A DNA stretch of 21,951 nucleotides from Christensenella sp. UBA4247 (GCA_002395405.1 DGWX01000065.1:1-21951), one strand, 5' to 3'. Shown: positions 13,172-21,623, numbered from the stretch's first letter. The notes: a model not told the origin generated them from the letters alone. A program made the numbers and translations.

Positions 13172-13954
13172 ATGAAAAACTTACAAGACGTTCAGCTTTT
13201 TTTGATGGATATGGACGGGACGGTTTACGTGGGCGAGCGCCCGATCCCGGGCGCGATGGAAGCGCTGACCGAGCTCAAAAAGAGAGGAAAAAAAGTTCTT
13301 TTTTTGACCAATAACAGTTCCAAAACGCCGAGCGCATACGTTGAAAAGCTCAAAAGAATGGGCTATGACGCGACCGCGGCGGACGTGTATTCCAGCGGGG
13401 AAGCGACCATTCGATTTCTACTGGAAGAGAGGAAAGGAAAAAAAGTCTGTTTGCTTGCGAATTCCGCCGTTTACGAATCTTTCGAAAAGGCGGGCGTTCC
13501 GCTTGCGGAAGACGGCGCCGACCTTGTCGTCGTTTGCTTCGATACCGAACTGACGTACGAAAAACTCGTTCGCGCCTGTAATTATATTCAGGAAGGGAAG
13601 GAATATATCGTTTCCCACCCCGATCTGAACTGCCCGGCAAATCCCTATCCGATCCCGGACGTCGGCTCTTTTATGGCGCTTATCAAAGGGGTGACGGGCA
13701 GAGATCCCGACCTCGTGATCGGCAAGCCTTACGGCGTTATGGCGAAACATATAGCCGAGCGTTTCTCTCTTTCTCCTTCCGAGATCGCTATGGTCGGAGA
13801 TCGGCTTTATACGGACGTTCTTTTCGCCTTGAATAACGGAATGACGGGCATTTTGGTTCTGACGGGGGAGACTTCGCGCGAAATGCTGGACGCGTCTTCC
13901 GTTCGCCCCGATCTCGTTCTCGAAACCTTTTCGGACGTCTTAACGCTTGTATGA
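13172..13954 (+). CDS. HAD-IIA family phosphatase (NagD/AraL-like)
   Basis: A 260-residue haloacid-dehalogenase-superfamily hydrolase. All four motifs are present: motif I MDMDGT (12-17; nucleophile Asp13, acid/base Asp15), motif II LTNNSS (45-50), the motif III lysine in IGKPYG (Lys185), and motif IV GDRLYTD (209-215). The C2-type cap between about 75 and 180 and the NPYPIPDVGS region place it with the NagD/AraL/phosphoglycolate phosphatase group, which dephosphorylates small sugar or polyol phosphates. AAGGA lies six bases before the ATG. It follows the AraM-like gene by 22 bp and overlaps the radical SAM gene by four bases (ATGA), so the three are probably one transcript. The substrate cannot be read from the sequence. 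Confidence 0.93.
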   Translation: MKNLQDVQLFLMDMDGTVYVGERPIPGAMEALTELKKRGKKVLFLTNNSSKTPSAYVEKLKRMGYDATAADVYSSGEATIRFLLEERKGKKVCLLANSAVYESFEKAGVPLAEDGADLVVVCFDTELTYEKLVRACNYIQEGKEYIVSHPDLNCPANPYPIPDVGSFMALIKGVTGRDPDLVIGKPYGVMAKHIAERFSLSPSEIAMVGDRLYTDVLFALNNGMTGILVLTGETSREMLDASSVRPDLVLETFSDVLTLV

Positions 13955-14808
13955 AATGTTTCCTTTGCCCGCGAAACTGCGGCGCGGATCGGGATAAAGA
14001 AGTCGGCTTTTGCGGAGCGGGGGCAAACGCCGTCGTTGCGCGAGGCGAGCTGCATTTTTGGGAAGAACCGTATCTTGCGGGCGGCGGCGCTTCGGGCGCC
14101 GTTTTCTTTTCGGGTTGCAATTTGCAATGCGCCTTTTGCCAAAATCAAAAGATTTCTTTTTCCGTCGCGGGCGAAGAGACGACGGGAAAAGCGCTTGCCG
14201 ATATTTTCCGTCGTTTGGAGGACGAAGGCGCCGAAAATATCGATCTCATCACGCCCACGCCTTACGTCGATTCGATCAAAGCCGCTCTCGATCTTTATAA
14301 ACCGAACGTTCCCGTTATCTATAATTGCGGAGGCTACGAAAAAAGAGAAACGATCGAATCGTTGAACGGTTATATCGACGTGTATCTTCCCGACTATAAG
14401 TATTTCGACGACGCGCTCGCCGTAAAGTACAGCCGCGCGCCCCGCTATCGCGAATTCTGCGAGGAAGCGATCCTCGAAATGCGCGCCCAAGTCGAGGACG
14501 TCGTAGAGGACGGCGTCTTGAAAAAAGGCGTCGCGATCCGTCACCTCGTTCTTCCGACCCACACGCGTGATTCGATCGCGGTCCTCGATCGCGTGTTTGC
14601 CCTTCTCGGGAAGGATGTTTTTCTTTCGATCATGAGTCAGTACGTCCCTTGCGGCGAGCTTTCTCGCTTTCCCGAACTTACGAGGCCTCTTTCTTCTCTC
14701 GAATATAAAGCCGTCGTCGCCCACGCCGAAAGGCTCGGTTTTGAGAACGCTTTTATGCAGGAGATGTCTTCCGCGAGAAAGGAGTACGTCCCCGCATTTT
14801 TGCGTTGA
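13951..14808 (+). CDS. Radical SAM protein, PflX/COG1313-type
   Basis: A 285-residue radical S-adenosylmethionine protein. The cluster-binding CxxxCxxC motif is GCNLQCAFC (Cys56, Cys60, Cys63). A second N-terminal cysteine set, CFLCPRNC...GFC (Cys3, Cys6, Cys10, Cys21), is typical of the COG1313 branch related to pyruvate formate-lyase activating enzymes. LITPTPY, VIYNCGGYE, YLPDYKY and SIMSQYVP match strands of the family's barrel. It starts inside the stop codon of the HAD gene (ATGA) with no separate Shine-Dalgarno sequence, implying translational coupling. No glycyl-radical enzyme lies nearby, so the target is unknown. Last gene of the 11971-14808 cluster. Confidence 0.9.
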   Translation: MKCFLCPRNCGADRDKEVGFCGAGANAVVARGELHFWEEPYLAGGGASGAVFFSGCNLQCAFCQNQKISFSVAGEETTGKALADIFRRLEDEGAENIDLITPTPYVDSIKAALDLYKPNVPVIYNCGGYEKRETIESLNGYIDVYLPDYKYFDDALAVKYSRAPRYREFCEEAILEMRAQVEDVVEDGVLKKGVAIRHLVLPTHTRDSIAVLDRVFALLGKDVFLSIMSQYVPCGELSRFPELTRPLSSLEYKAVVAHAERLGFENAFMQEMSSARKEYVPAFLR

Positions 14809-15173
14809 ATATCTTGTATCCCCGTTAGTATCTTTCTTTCAATAAGAATCGGGCAAGGAATCCTGTCCCGAATGTAAATACTATATTTCCAAATGATCTC
14901 AAACCGCTTCATTTATTTACGATTTTTACGAAAAAACAAAAAACTTTAAGTTTTTATTGGAAAAACCCCCTTCCTAAATCGTTTTTATATAGGAATGGGC
15001 AAAATCGAACGCCGCTTTGGCTGTAAACGAATATTGGCAAATATGTTTCTATTTCGCTATCATATAAGAAAGCGGGAACGCGACGAGGTCGGAAAACGGC
15101 GCTTTCCGAGCGCCTTTTCCGTTTGCGCTATATTAAATATATTAAATATAGTCTTTTCCGTTTCTTAAAACGC
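14809..15173. other. AT-rich intergenic region upstream of rpmH
   Basis: No protein or known RNA gene is visible. It holds several inverted repeats: TCGGG...CCCGA (14849-14871, with AGGA/TCCT inside), AAAAACTT-T-AAGTTTTT (14939-14955), CCC(T)TCCTA...TAGGAATGGG (14968-14999), and a GC hairpin at 15098-15114. An AT-rich duplicated TATTAAATA run lies at about 15128-15151, just upstream of the rpmH promoter, and could act as an UP element. No TTATCCACA DnaA boxes were found, so an origin of replication cannot be claimed. Confidence 0.5.
15098..15118. terminator. Possible weak terminator upstream of rpmH
   Basis: GGCGCT (15098-15103), loop TTCCG, AGCGCC (15109-15114), then four T. The opposite strand also has a short T-run after one base. 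The T-tract is short, so efficiency would be low. It is 290 bp after the radical SAM stop codon and 56 bp before the rpmH -35. Confidence 0.4.
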
Positions 15174-15202
15174 TTGACAGTTTTTTTTGCGGCGGGTATA
15201 AT
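15174..15202 (+). promoter_or_regulatory. Perfect-consensus promoter of the rpmH operon
   Basis: TTGACA (15174-15179), a 17-bp spacer and TATAAT (15197-15202): both hexamers and the spacing match the sigma-A consensus exactly. It lies 63 bp before the rpmH ATG. Such strength suits a ribosomal protein transcript and probably drives the whole eight-gene cluster. Confidence 0.95.
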
Positions 15203-15265
15203 AAAACAGCCTATGCGATTAGGTAATTTTTGATGTAAACTATATTAAAGTGAGGATATAAGGCA

Positions 15266-15400
15266 ATGAAAAGAACGTATCAACCCAAGAAGAGACACAG
15301 AAGCAAAGTACACGGATTCCGCGCGAGAATGGCAACCAAAGGCGGAAGGAACGTGCTTGCAAGAAGACGCGCAAGGGGCAGAAAACAGCTCTGCGCGTAA
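15266..15400 (+). CDS. rpmH: 50S ribosomal protein L34
   Basis: A 44-residue, highly basic protein, too short for most gene finders. MKRTYQPKKRHRSKVHGFRA is the universal N-terminus of L34, followed by RMATKGGRNVLARRRARGR and an LCA end. L34 is a late-assembling protein of the large ribosomal subunit. GAGGA lies upstream with a spacing of about nine bases. It is first in the cluster, and rnpA follows after four bases. The rpmH-rnpA pair is nearly universal in bacteria. Confidence 0.97.
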   Translation: MKRTYQPKKRHRSKVHGFRARMATKGGRNVLARRRARGRKQLCA

Positions 15401-15404
15401 GTAA

Positions 15405-15767
15405 ATGCACAAGCAAAACAGGCTCAAAAGCTCTAAGAGCTTCGATTATATCTATCGTCACGGCGCATCGTATAAAAACGGACTTCTCGTTTTGTTCGTC
15501 GTTAAGAGCAAGATCAAAGAGCCGAAAGTCGGATTTTCCGTTGGGAAAAAAGTGGGCGGCAGCGTGGAAAGGAACAAGACCAAACGCCGCCTGAGAGAAG
15601 CGTTTTACAAGGTGTTTCCTTCTGTAAAAAAAGGATATAATTACGTTGTGGTCGCTCGTTCTTCGGTCGCTTCCGCGTCTTTCGAAGCGCTTTCCGCCGC
15701 TCTCTCTTCTCTTTTGAGCGAGTCGGGTTCGATCGAAAAAGCGGCAAGCGAGGCGCAAAGCATATGA
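15405..15767 (+). CDS. rnpA: Ribonuclease P protein component
   Basis: A 120-residue basic protein subunit of RNase P, which with the catalytic RNA removes 5' leaders from pre-tRNAs. It starts with the usual RLKSSKSFDYIYRHG, has the central strand VGFSVGKKVGGSVERNK (42-58) and the conserved basic helix ERNKTKRRLREAF (55-67), the family's RNR-type signature. The start is four bases after the rpmH stop with no clear Shine-Dalgarno sequence, so it is probably translationally coupled. Its TGA overlaps the yidD ATG. The RNase P RNA gene is not in this window. Confidence 0.96.
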   Translation: MHKQNRLKSSKSFDYIYRHGASYKNGLLVLFVVKSKIKEPKVGFSVGKKVGGSVERNKTKRRLREAFYKVFPSVKKGYNYVVVARSSVASASFEALSAALSSLLSESGSIEKAASEAQSI

Positions 15768-16006
15768 ACAAAGCGGCAAAATCGCTTCTCGGGTTTTATA
15801 AAAAAAACGTTTCCCCCGCGCTCCCGAATAAATGTATTTATACTCCGTCCTGTTCTTCTTATACGTATCAGGCGATCGAAAAGTACGGGCTTATTCGGGG
15901 CGTTCTCAAAGGAATTCGGCGCATTTTGCGGTGCAACCCTTTAGCCAAAGGCGGGTTTGATCCCGTCAGGGAAAATTATAGAGGAAAAGCCAAATGGTTA
16001 ATTTAA
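15764..16006 (+). CDS. yidD: Membrane protein insertion efficiency factor YidD
   Basis: An 80-residue protein of the YidD (Haemolysin_like, DUF37) family. It carries the family signature: FYKKNVSPALPNKCIYTPSC (11-30), SSYTYQAIEKYG (31-42), GIRRILRCNP (50-59) and GGFDPV (63-68), including the three conserved cysteines. It assists YidC-dependent membrane insertion, with an amphipathic N-terminus at the inner face of the membrane. It overlaps rnpA by four bases (ATGA) and yidC by 13 bases, so the three are tightly coupled. Confidence 0.96.
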   Translation: MNKAAKSLLGFYKKNVSPALPNKCIYTPSCSSYTYQAIEKYGLIRGVLKGIRRILRCNPLAKGGFDPVRENYRGKAKWLI

Positions 16007-17058
16007 GTGCGTTTTTCATTTCCGCGGCACCCACGCTTACCAACTGGATCGGTAAGCTGATTTATCTTATGTATAAGGGGATCGGGAATTTCGGCTGGAC
16101 GGTCGTCGTGTTTACCGTTGCGCTGAAACTGATCCTTTCGCCGCTGGATATATGGCAGAAACGGACGATGATGAAAAACAACCGCGCGATGAAGATCATT
16201 TCGCCGGAGCTTGAAAAACTCAAAAAGACGTACGCTTCCGCGCCCGATGTTTTGCAGCAAAAGCAAATGGAGCTTTATAAGAAGCACGGTTATTCGATGA
16301 CGGGCGGCTGCTTGCCCGCGCTTTTAACGCTCGTGATCTTCTTTATCGTCTTTTCCGGCTTTAACGCGGCGGTTCGCTATGAGAACGAGCGCATCGTGTA
16401 TGAACTGACCAATCGTTACGTTGCGGAAATCGAGGCGGATCCTTCGATTTCGGAAGACGCGCTGGACGCGAAAATGGTCGCGGCGTATAACGAGGAAAAG
16501 CAAGGTTGGCTTTGGATCAAGAACGTGTTTATGTCCGACACCTTCGCAAACCCCGTTCCGACTTTCGATAAGTTCGTGGGAAGAGGTCTCGGCCAGCTGA
16601 GCGCAAGACTTCCGTCCGAAACGAGAACTTTGAATTTGGCGCACACGCATTACGATAACGGGTACGACGCGGTCCTAAAACCCGCGATGGAGTCTTATAA
16701 CCGCACGCGTTTCTTTGATATGAAACACTGGAACGGTTACTTTATTTTGCCGTTGATCTCGATCGCGCTCTCCATCGTTTCGGTTCGACTCAGCCGTACG
16801 AATCAGCCCGAAATGCCGCAGCAAACGGACGGGAACGGGAATCCCGCCAAAACCGGTCAGGGAATGATGAAGGCGATGAATTGGATGATGCCGATCATGA
16901 TGGGTGTGTTCGCGCTGTTTTATTCGTCCGCGTTCTGTATCTATATGGTTATGAACTCTTTGATCACCGTTCTTTTCAACGCGGGTTGGAACGTCATTCA
17001 AAAAAAGGCGGACCAAAAAGAAGAAGATCGCCGCATGGCGGCAACTTTCAAGAGATAA
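15994..17058 (+). CDS. yidC: YidC/Oxa1-family membrane protein insertase
   Basis: A 354-residue insertase that places proteins into the cytoplasmic membrane alone or with SecYEG. The family core is visible: FGWTVVVFTVALKLILSPLDIWQKR (33-57), the cytoplasmic hairpin (58-100), GGCLPALLTLVIFFIVFSGF (104-123), then NGYFILPLISIALSIVSVRLS (247-267) and a final pair of hydrophobic segments at 296-332. Lys45 lies where many YidC proteins carry the hydrophilic-groove Arg. Unusual is the external segment of about 120 residues (126-245) between the second and third core helices; Gram-positive YidC proteins are usually shorter. No lipobox cysteine is seen at the N-terminus. It overlaps the end of yidD and is followed 37 bp later by jag, the usual partner. 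Confidence 0.95.
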   Translation: MVNLSAFFISAAPTLTNWIGKLIYLMYKGIGNFGWTVVVFTVALKLILSPLDIWQKRTMMKNNRAMKIISPELEKLKKTYASAPDVLQQKQMELYKKHGYSMTGGCLPALLTLVIFFIVFSGFNAAVRYENERIVYELTNRYVAEIEADPSISEDALDAKMVAAYNEEKQGWLWIKNVFMSDTFANPVPTFDKFVGRGLGQLSARLPSETRTLNLAHTHYDNGYDAVLKPAMESYNRTRFFDMKHWNGYFILPLISIALSIVSVRLSRTNQPEMPQQTDGNGNPAKTGQGMMKAMNWMMPIMMGVFALFYSSAFCIYMVMNSLITVLFNAGWNVIQKKADQKEEDRRMAATFKR

Positions 17059-17095
17059 TTTAATTGTAGGCGGCGATTGGCTGCCCGGAGGAAAT

Positions 17096-17779
17096 ATGAT
17101 CAGCATTGAAAAACGCGCGGAAAGCGTGGAAGAAGCAACGAAACAAGGCTTGTTGCAGCTCGGAATGGATGAAACGCAGGTGGATATCGAGGTCGTAAGC
17201 GCCGGAGAGAACGGCGAAGACGCGATCGTTCGCCTCTCCACGAAATGGTCGGAGGAAGACGGGGTATTGGACTTTGTGTGCGGACTTTTGGACAGAATGG
17301 ACCTCGATTGTTCGCTGGACGTGGAACCCATCGAATCGGGATACAAAGTAACGATCAGCGGAGAAGACGCCGCGTTTGCGATCGGTCATAGGGGCGAAGT
17401 ATTGGACGCGATCCAATATCTTTCGCAAATCGCGATGAATCGCGATAAAGAAACCTATACGAAGATCACCGTGGACGCGGAAAATTACAGAGAAAGGCGC
17501 GAATCGACTCTTCGCGATCTTGCGAAAAGGCTTGCCGATAAAGCCGTTCGCGGTCGTCAAAGGGTGGAGCTCGAACCGATGAATCCTCACGATCGCAAGA
17601 TCGTACACGAGGCCCTTGCGGACAGAGAGGACGTCGTTACCTTCTCCACGGGAACCGAACCGACTCGTTTCGTTACGATCGAGCCGAAAGAGCCCGAAAG
17701 AACGTTCGGAACGCAAAGCTCGTTCCGTAAATTCGGGATCAAAACGAGAAGCTTCGGCGCGAAAAGAAGAGGTTTTTAA
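17096..17779 (+). CDS. jag: Jag/KhpB RNA-binding protein (SpoIIIJ-associated)
   Basis: A 227-residue RNA-binding protein with three parts: an N-terminal Jag domain (about 1-50), a KH domain with the GxxG loop GHRG (97-100) inside FAIGHRGEVLDAIQYL, and a C-terminal R3H domain around NPHDRKIVHEAL (163-174) with Arg167 and His171. A basic, Ser/Arg-rich tail follows (200-227). KhpB pairs with KhpA in several Bacillota and affects cell-envelope growth and RNA metabolism. The gene normally follows yidC, as here. GGAGG at 17087-17091 gives good spacing to the ATG. Confidence 0.95.
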   Translation: MISIEKRAESVEEATKQGLLQLGMDETQVDIEVVSAGENGEDAIVRLSTKWSEEDGVLDFVCGLLDRMDLDCSLDVEPIESGYKVTISGEDAAFAIGHRGEVLDAIQYLSQIAMNRDKETYTKITVDAENYRERRESTLRDLAKRLADKAVRGRQRVELEPMNPHDRKIVHEALADREDVVTFSTGTEPTRFVTIEPKEPERTFGTQSSFRKFGIKTRSFGAKRRGF

Positions 17780-17782
17780 TCT

Positions 17783-19096
17783 ATGGATACCATTGCCGCG
17801 ATCTCTACCCCGCTCGGGGAGGGCGCGATTGGTATCGTAAGAATATCCGGAGAGCAGGCGTTACGCATTGCGCTCCGATTTTTTACTTCTCCCCGCATTC
17901 ATAAGGAAGAAGACGTCATTCCGAACGATCTTCGACTCGGCGTTTTTTCGGACGGCGCGATCCGGGAGAAATGTATGATGGTGTATTTCCGCGCGCCGCA
18001 TTCTTATACGGGGGAAGATATGGTGGAGTTTCACGTTCACGGCGGATCTTTTCTCGTATCAAAAGTGTTGGAAGCCGTCCTCGGCGCGGGCGCGAAGATG
18101 GCGTCTCCCGGCGAATTTACGAAGCGCGCTTTTTTTGCGAATAAGCTGACGCTGGACGAAGCGGAAGGCGTGGCGGCGATGATTGGCGCGGAAAGCGAAG
18201 CGGAACTGCGCGGCGCGTACTCTCTTATGAGCGGTCGTTTCCGCGAAAGGATCGAAAAATTGTCCGACGAGCTGACGAAAGTTTTGTCCACGATGGAAGC
18301 CGCCCTTGATTATCCGGAAGAAATGGCGGACGAAGCGGACGACGCTCGCGCGCGGGCGGTATCCGTTCGCGCGGAGATGAAAAAGCTTGTGGACTCTTTT
18401 AAGGAAGGGAAACTGATCAAAGGCGGCGTAACGGTTGCGATCGTCGGCAAAACGAACGTCGGAAAATCTTCTCTTCTCAATTCGATCGTCGGCTATCAGC
18501 GCGCGATCGTAACCGACATACACGGAACCACGCGCGACGTCGTGGACGAAACGATCGTCCATAAAGGTGTTAAACTGCGGTTTTTGGATACGGCGGGGTT
18601 GCGTGAAACGCAAGACGTCGTGGAGAATATCGGGATCGAGCGTTCTCTTTCCGCCGCAAAAGGCGCGGACGTCGTTTTGTACGTTGCGGAATCAAATGCG
18701 GAGCCGGATGAAGCGGAATTTGCTTCCATTCGCGGTTTTTCAAAAAAAATCATACTTGTAAAGAATAAAGTGGACGTTCTCGGAGTCTCGGAAAAAGGGC
18801 TGAACGTCAGCGCGAAAACGGGCGAAGGAGTCGGCGTATTGCTGGACGAGATCGTTCGAGCCGCGCTCGGCGATTTCCGATCGGAAGACTCCCTTCTCGA
18901 AGAGCGCCATGCGGACTGCTTGCGCCGAGCTCTTCGCTCTTTGGACGAAGCGCTTGTCGCTTGGGAAGACAATAATGAAGAATGCGTGCTGGTGGATCTC
19001 AGAGAGAGCATCGGCGCGATCTCGGAAATTTCGGGAAAAGGGGCGACGGAGCGCGTTATAAACGACGTGTTCAGCCGCTTTTGCGTGGGAAAATGA
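17783..19096 (+). CDS. mnmE: tRNA modification GTPase MnmE
   Basis: A 437-residue, potassium-activated GTPase that with MnmG installs the (carboxymethyl)aminomethyl group on U34 of certain tRNAs. The N-terminal folate-binding domain (1-118) has SYTGEDMVEFHVHGG (74-88). The helical domain is split around a G domain with the P-loop GKTNVGKSS (222-230), switch GTTRD (248-252), DTAG (269-272) and NKVD (328-331). The C-terminus ends FCVGK, the variant of the usual CIGK whose Cys434 is conserved in the family. The length is slightly below the usual 450-460. It begins three bases after the jag stop, and its TGA overlaps the mnmG ATG. Confidence 0.97.
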   Translation: MDTIAAISTPLGEGAIGIVRISGEQALRIALRFFTSPRIHKEEDVIPNDLRLGVFSDGAIREKCMMVYFRAPHSYTGEDMVEFHVHGGSFLVSKVLEAVLGAGAKMASPGEFTKRAFFANKLTLDEAEGVAAMIGAESEAELRGAYSLMSGRFRERIEKLSDELTKVLSTMEAALDYPEEMADEADDARARAVSVRAEMKKLVDSFKEGKLIKGGVTVAIVGKTNVGKSSLLNSIVGYQRAIVTDIHGTTRDVVDETIVHKGVKLRFLDTAGLRETQDVVENIGIERSLSAAKGADVVLYVAESNAEPDEAEFASIRGFSKKIILVKNKVDVLGVSEKGLNVSAKTGEGVGVLLDEIVRAALGDFRSEDSLLEERHADCLRRALRSLDEALVAWEDNNEECVLVDLRESIGAISEISGKGATERVINDVFSRFCVGK

Positions 19097-20937
19097 GATA
19101 TTACGACGCGATCGTGATCGGTGCGGGTCACGCGGGCGTGGAAGCCGCTTTGGCTTTGTCGCGCCTCGGCAATCAAACTTTAATCGTAACGCTGTCTGAA
19201 AAATCGGTTTCGCATATGGCATGCAATCCAAACGTCGGCGGGACGGGGAAAGGTCACCTTGTTCGCGAGGTGGACGCGCTCGGCGGGCAAATGGGCTTGA
19301 ACGCGGATTCTTCTCTTCTCCAAATCAAAATGCTGAATAAAAATAAGGGCGCGGCGGTTTGGTCGCTTCGCGGGCAAACGGATAAGGACGTGTATCACGA
19401 AAATATGCTCTCGACTCTTCGAGCCGCGAAGAACTTGGAAATTCTCGAAGGCGAATGCGAAGATATTCTCGTGGAAGGCGGGAAAGCGGTTGGCGCTGTC
19501 GTTTCCGGCGAAAAAATCGGCGCGAAGGCCGTTGTTCTTTGCACGGGGGTTTACCTTTCTTCCCGAACGATCACGGGCGAAGAGATCCACGAGGCGGGGC
19601 CTTACGGTTTCGAGAACGCGAAGAATCTTTCGGCAGCCCTTCTTGAAAAGGGTCTTCCGCTCCGTAGGTTCAAAACGGGAACGCCCGCGCGCGTGTACGC
19701 GGACAGTATTGATTATTCCGTTATGGAAAAAGAAGACGGGGACTACGATATCGGTTGTTTTTCTTTTATGACCGAAGGAAAACTGCTCGAACAAACGCCT
19801 TGTTATTTAACTTATACGAACGAAGAAACGCACCGCATCATTCGCGAGAATATCCATCGCGCTCCTCTGTATAACGGAACGATCCACGGCGTCGGTCCGC
19901 GTTATTGCCCCTCTATCGAGGATAAAATTATGCGTTTCGCGGATAAAGAGCGCCATCAGATCTTTATCGAACCCGAAGTAAAAGACGGAGAGCTTATGTA
20001 CGTTCAGGGAATGAGCAGTTCCCTCCCGAAAGACGTTCAGGAAAAAATGTATCGCTCGGTCAAAGGACTTGAAAACGTGCGATTCGCGCGTTACGCTTAC
20101 GCGATCGAATACGATTGCATCGATCCGCTTGCGTTGTCTCCGTCGCTCGAAGTCAAAGCGATCGAAAATTTGTTTTCCGCCGGTCAATTTAACGGCAGCA
20201 GCGGCTATGAAGAAGCGGCCGCGCAGGGGCTGATGGCGGGGATCAACGCGGCGCGAAAGATTCGATCGTTGCCGCCTGTCATCCTCGGGCGCGACGAAGC
20301 GTATATCGGCGTGTTGATCGACGACCTCGTAACCAAAGGAACAAACGAACCTTACCGAATGATGACCGCGCGCGCGGAATATCGGCTATCGCTCCGTCAG
20401 GATAATGCGGATAAGCGCCTGACCCCTCTCGGAAGAGAGATCGGGCTCGTATCGGACGAGCGCTGGAAAAAATTTTGTGATCGAAAAGCGAAAAAAGAAG
20501 CGATCACGGAAGCCTTCAAAGAAAAAGTTCCCCTCGCGAAAGTCGCCGAGCTTTTCCGCTCGAAAGGGGAAACCGCCTCGGTAGGAATGACGATCGAAGA
20601 AATGCTCAAACGGTCGTTTATTACCGCGTCGGACATTCTTCCTTTTCTTCCCGAGTCTTTGCGCGATCCCGATCTCGCCGCGGAATGCCAAATCGACGTT
20701 AAGTACGGCGGATATCTTTTGAAAGAAAAAGCGCACCGAGAAGAAATGCGGAAGATGGAAGAAAAGAAACTTCCCGTCGATATGGATTATTTGGCGATGC
20801 AAAATCTTCGCATCGAAGCAAGGCAAAAGCTGGATAAGATCCGCCCGATAACGCTCGGGCAGGCCTCTCGTATCAGCGGCGTCAGTCCCGCGGATATCGC
20901 GGTGCTCGTAACGCATCTGGTGAAAACTAACAAGTAG
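19093..20937 (+). CDS. mnmG: tRNA uridine-5-carboxymethylaminomethyl modification enzyme MnmG
   Basis: A 614-residue FAD protein (GidA) that works with MnmE on tRNA wobble uridine. An N-terminal FAD-binding motif VIGAGHAGVEAA (8-19) is followed by CNPNVGGTGKGHLVREVDA (44-62), the central PRYCPSIEDK and EYDCIDPLALSPSLE segments, and FSAGQFNGSSGYEEAAAQG, a family hallmark. The helical C-terminus ends ISGVSPADIAVLVTHLVK. The start is the ATG at 19093 inside the ATGA overlap with mnmE; the frame is open upstream but that part lies in mnmE. Length is typical (about 610-630). No NADPH-independent variant (TrmFO) is suggested. Confidence 0.97.
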   Translation: MRYYDAIVIGAGHAGVEAALALSRLGNQTLIVTLSEKSVSHMACNPNVGGTGKGHLVREVDALGGQMGLNADSSLLQIKMLNKNKGAAVWSLRGQTDKDVYHENMLSTLRAAKNLEILEGECEDILVEGGKAVGAVVSGEKIGAKAVVLCTGVYLSSRTITGEEIHEAGPYGFENAKNLSAALLEKGLPLRRFKTGTPARVYADSIDYSVMEKEDGDYDIGCFSFMTEGKLLEQTPCYLTYTNEETHRIIRENIHRAPLYNGTIHGVGPRYCPSIEDKIMRFADKERHQIFIEPEVKDGELMYVQGMSSSLPKDVQEKMYRSVKGLENVRFARYAYAIEYDCIDPLALSPSLEVKAIENLFSAGQFNGSSGYEEAAAQGLMAGINAARKIRSLPPVILGRDEAYIGVLIDDLVTKGTNEPYRMMTARAEYRLSLRQDNADKRLTPLGREIGLVSDERWKKFCDRKAKKEAITEAFKEKVPLAKVAELFRSKGETASVGMTIEEMLKRSFITASDILPFLPESLRDPDLAAECQIDVKYGGYLLKEKAHREEMRKMEEKKLPVDMDYLAMQNLRIEARQKLDKIRPITLGQASRISGVSPADIAVLVTHLVKTNK

Positions 20938-20957
20938 AATATTATATAAGTGGAATT

Positions 20958-21623
20958 ATGTTGCAGGACGTTCTGAAAAAAATAAATATTTCGATCGGGG
21001 AAGAGGAGATCGCTCTTTTTGACGCGTATTACGAAAATCTTATAAGCTGGAACGAAAAATTCAATTTGACCGCGATCACCGATAGACAGGAAGTAGACGT
21101 AAAACATTTTGCGGACAGTCTCTCCGCCGCCTCTTTTTTCCCGCAAGGGTCGAAGGTCGTGGACGTCGGCAGCGGGGCGGGGTTTCCCGCGATTCCGTTA
21201 AAGATCCTTCGCCGAGATCTTGATATTACGATGTTGGACGCTCTGAACAAACGCGTCGGTTTTTTGCTGGATACGCTTGCGGTTTTGGAGCTGGAAGGTT
21301 CGGCGCTTCACATGCGCGCCGAGGACGCGGCTTATACTTCCATGCGCGAAAGTTTTGACGTCGCAACCGCGCGCGCTGTGGCTCGAATCAAGATCCTTGC
21401 GCAGTATTTGCTTCCTCTCGTAAAAGTAGGCGGACGGGTCGTTTTATATAAAGGCGCGGACGTCGAAGAGGAGATCAAGGAAGCGGAAGGCGCGATCAAA
21501 ACGCTCGGCGGCGTCCTATCTAAGACGGAACGACGAGATTTTATGGGGCTTGGAAGAACGATTGTCGTTATCGATAAAGTTTTTTCCACGCCTTTTGCTT
21601 ATCCGCGCAAAAAAATCAAATAA
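20958..21623 (+). CDS. rsmG: 16S rRNA (guanine527-N7)-methyltransferase RsmG
   Basis: A 221-residue SAM-dependent methyltransferase (GidB) that methylates N7 of G527 in 16S rRNA. Family marks: YYENLISWNEKFNLTAI (24-40), the SAM-binding VVDVGSGAGFPAIPLKI (67-83), KRVGFL, and FDVATARAVA with the C-terminal GGRVVLYKG strand. Loss of this enzyme is known to give low-level streptomycin resistance. It starts 20 bp after mnmG with only a weak GTGGA upstream. It is the last gene of the cluster; no clear terminator follows before the tRNA promoter. Confidence 0.96.
   Translation: MLQDVLKKINISIGEEEIALFDAYYENLISWNEKFNLTAITDRQEVDVKHFADSLSAASFFPQGSKVVDVGSGAGFPAIPLKILRRDLDITMLDALNKRVGFLLDTLAVLELEGSALHMRAEDAAYTSMRESFDVATARAVARIKILAQYLLPLVKVGGRVVLYKGADVEEEIKEAEGAIKTLGGVLSKTERRDFMGLGRTIVVIDKVFSTPFAYPRKKIK

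Noticed and set aside
13807..14724. Minus-strand open frame of 305 codons opposite the HAD and radical SAM genes
   Set aside because: Spans two genes with clear catalytic motifs on the other strand; its own translation is a charged, featureless sequence.
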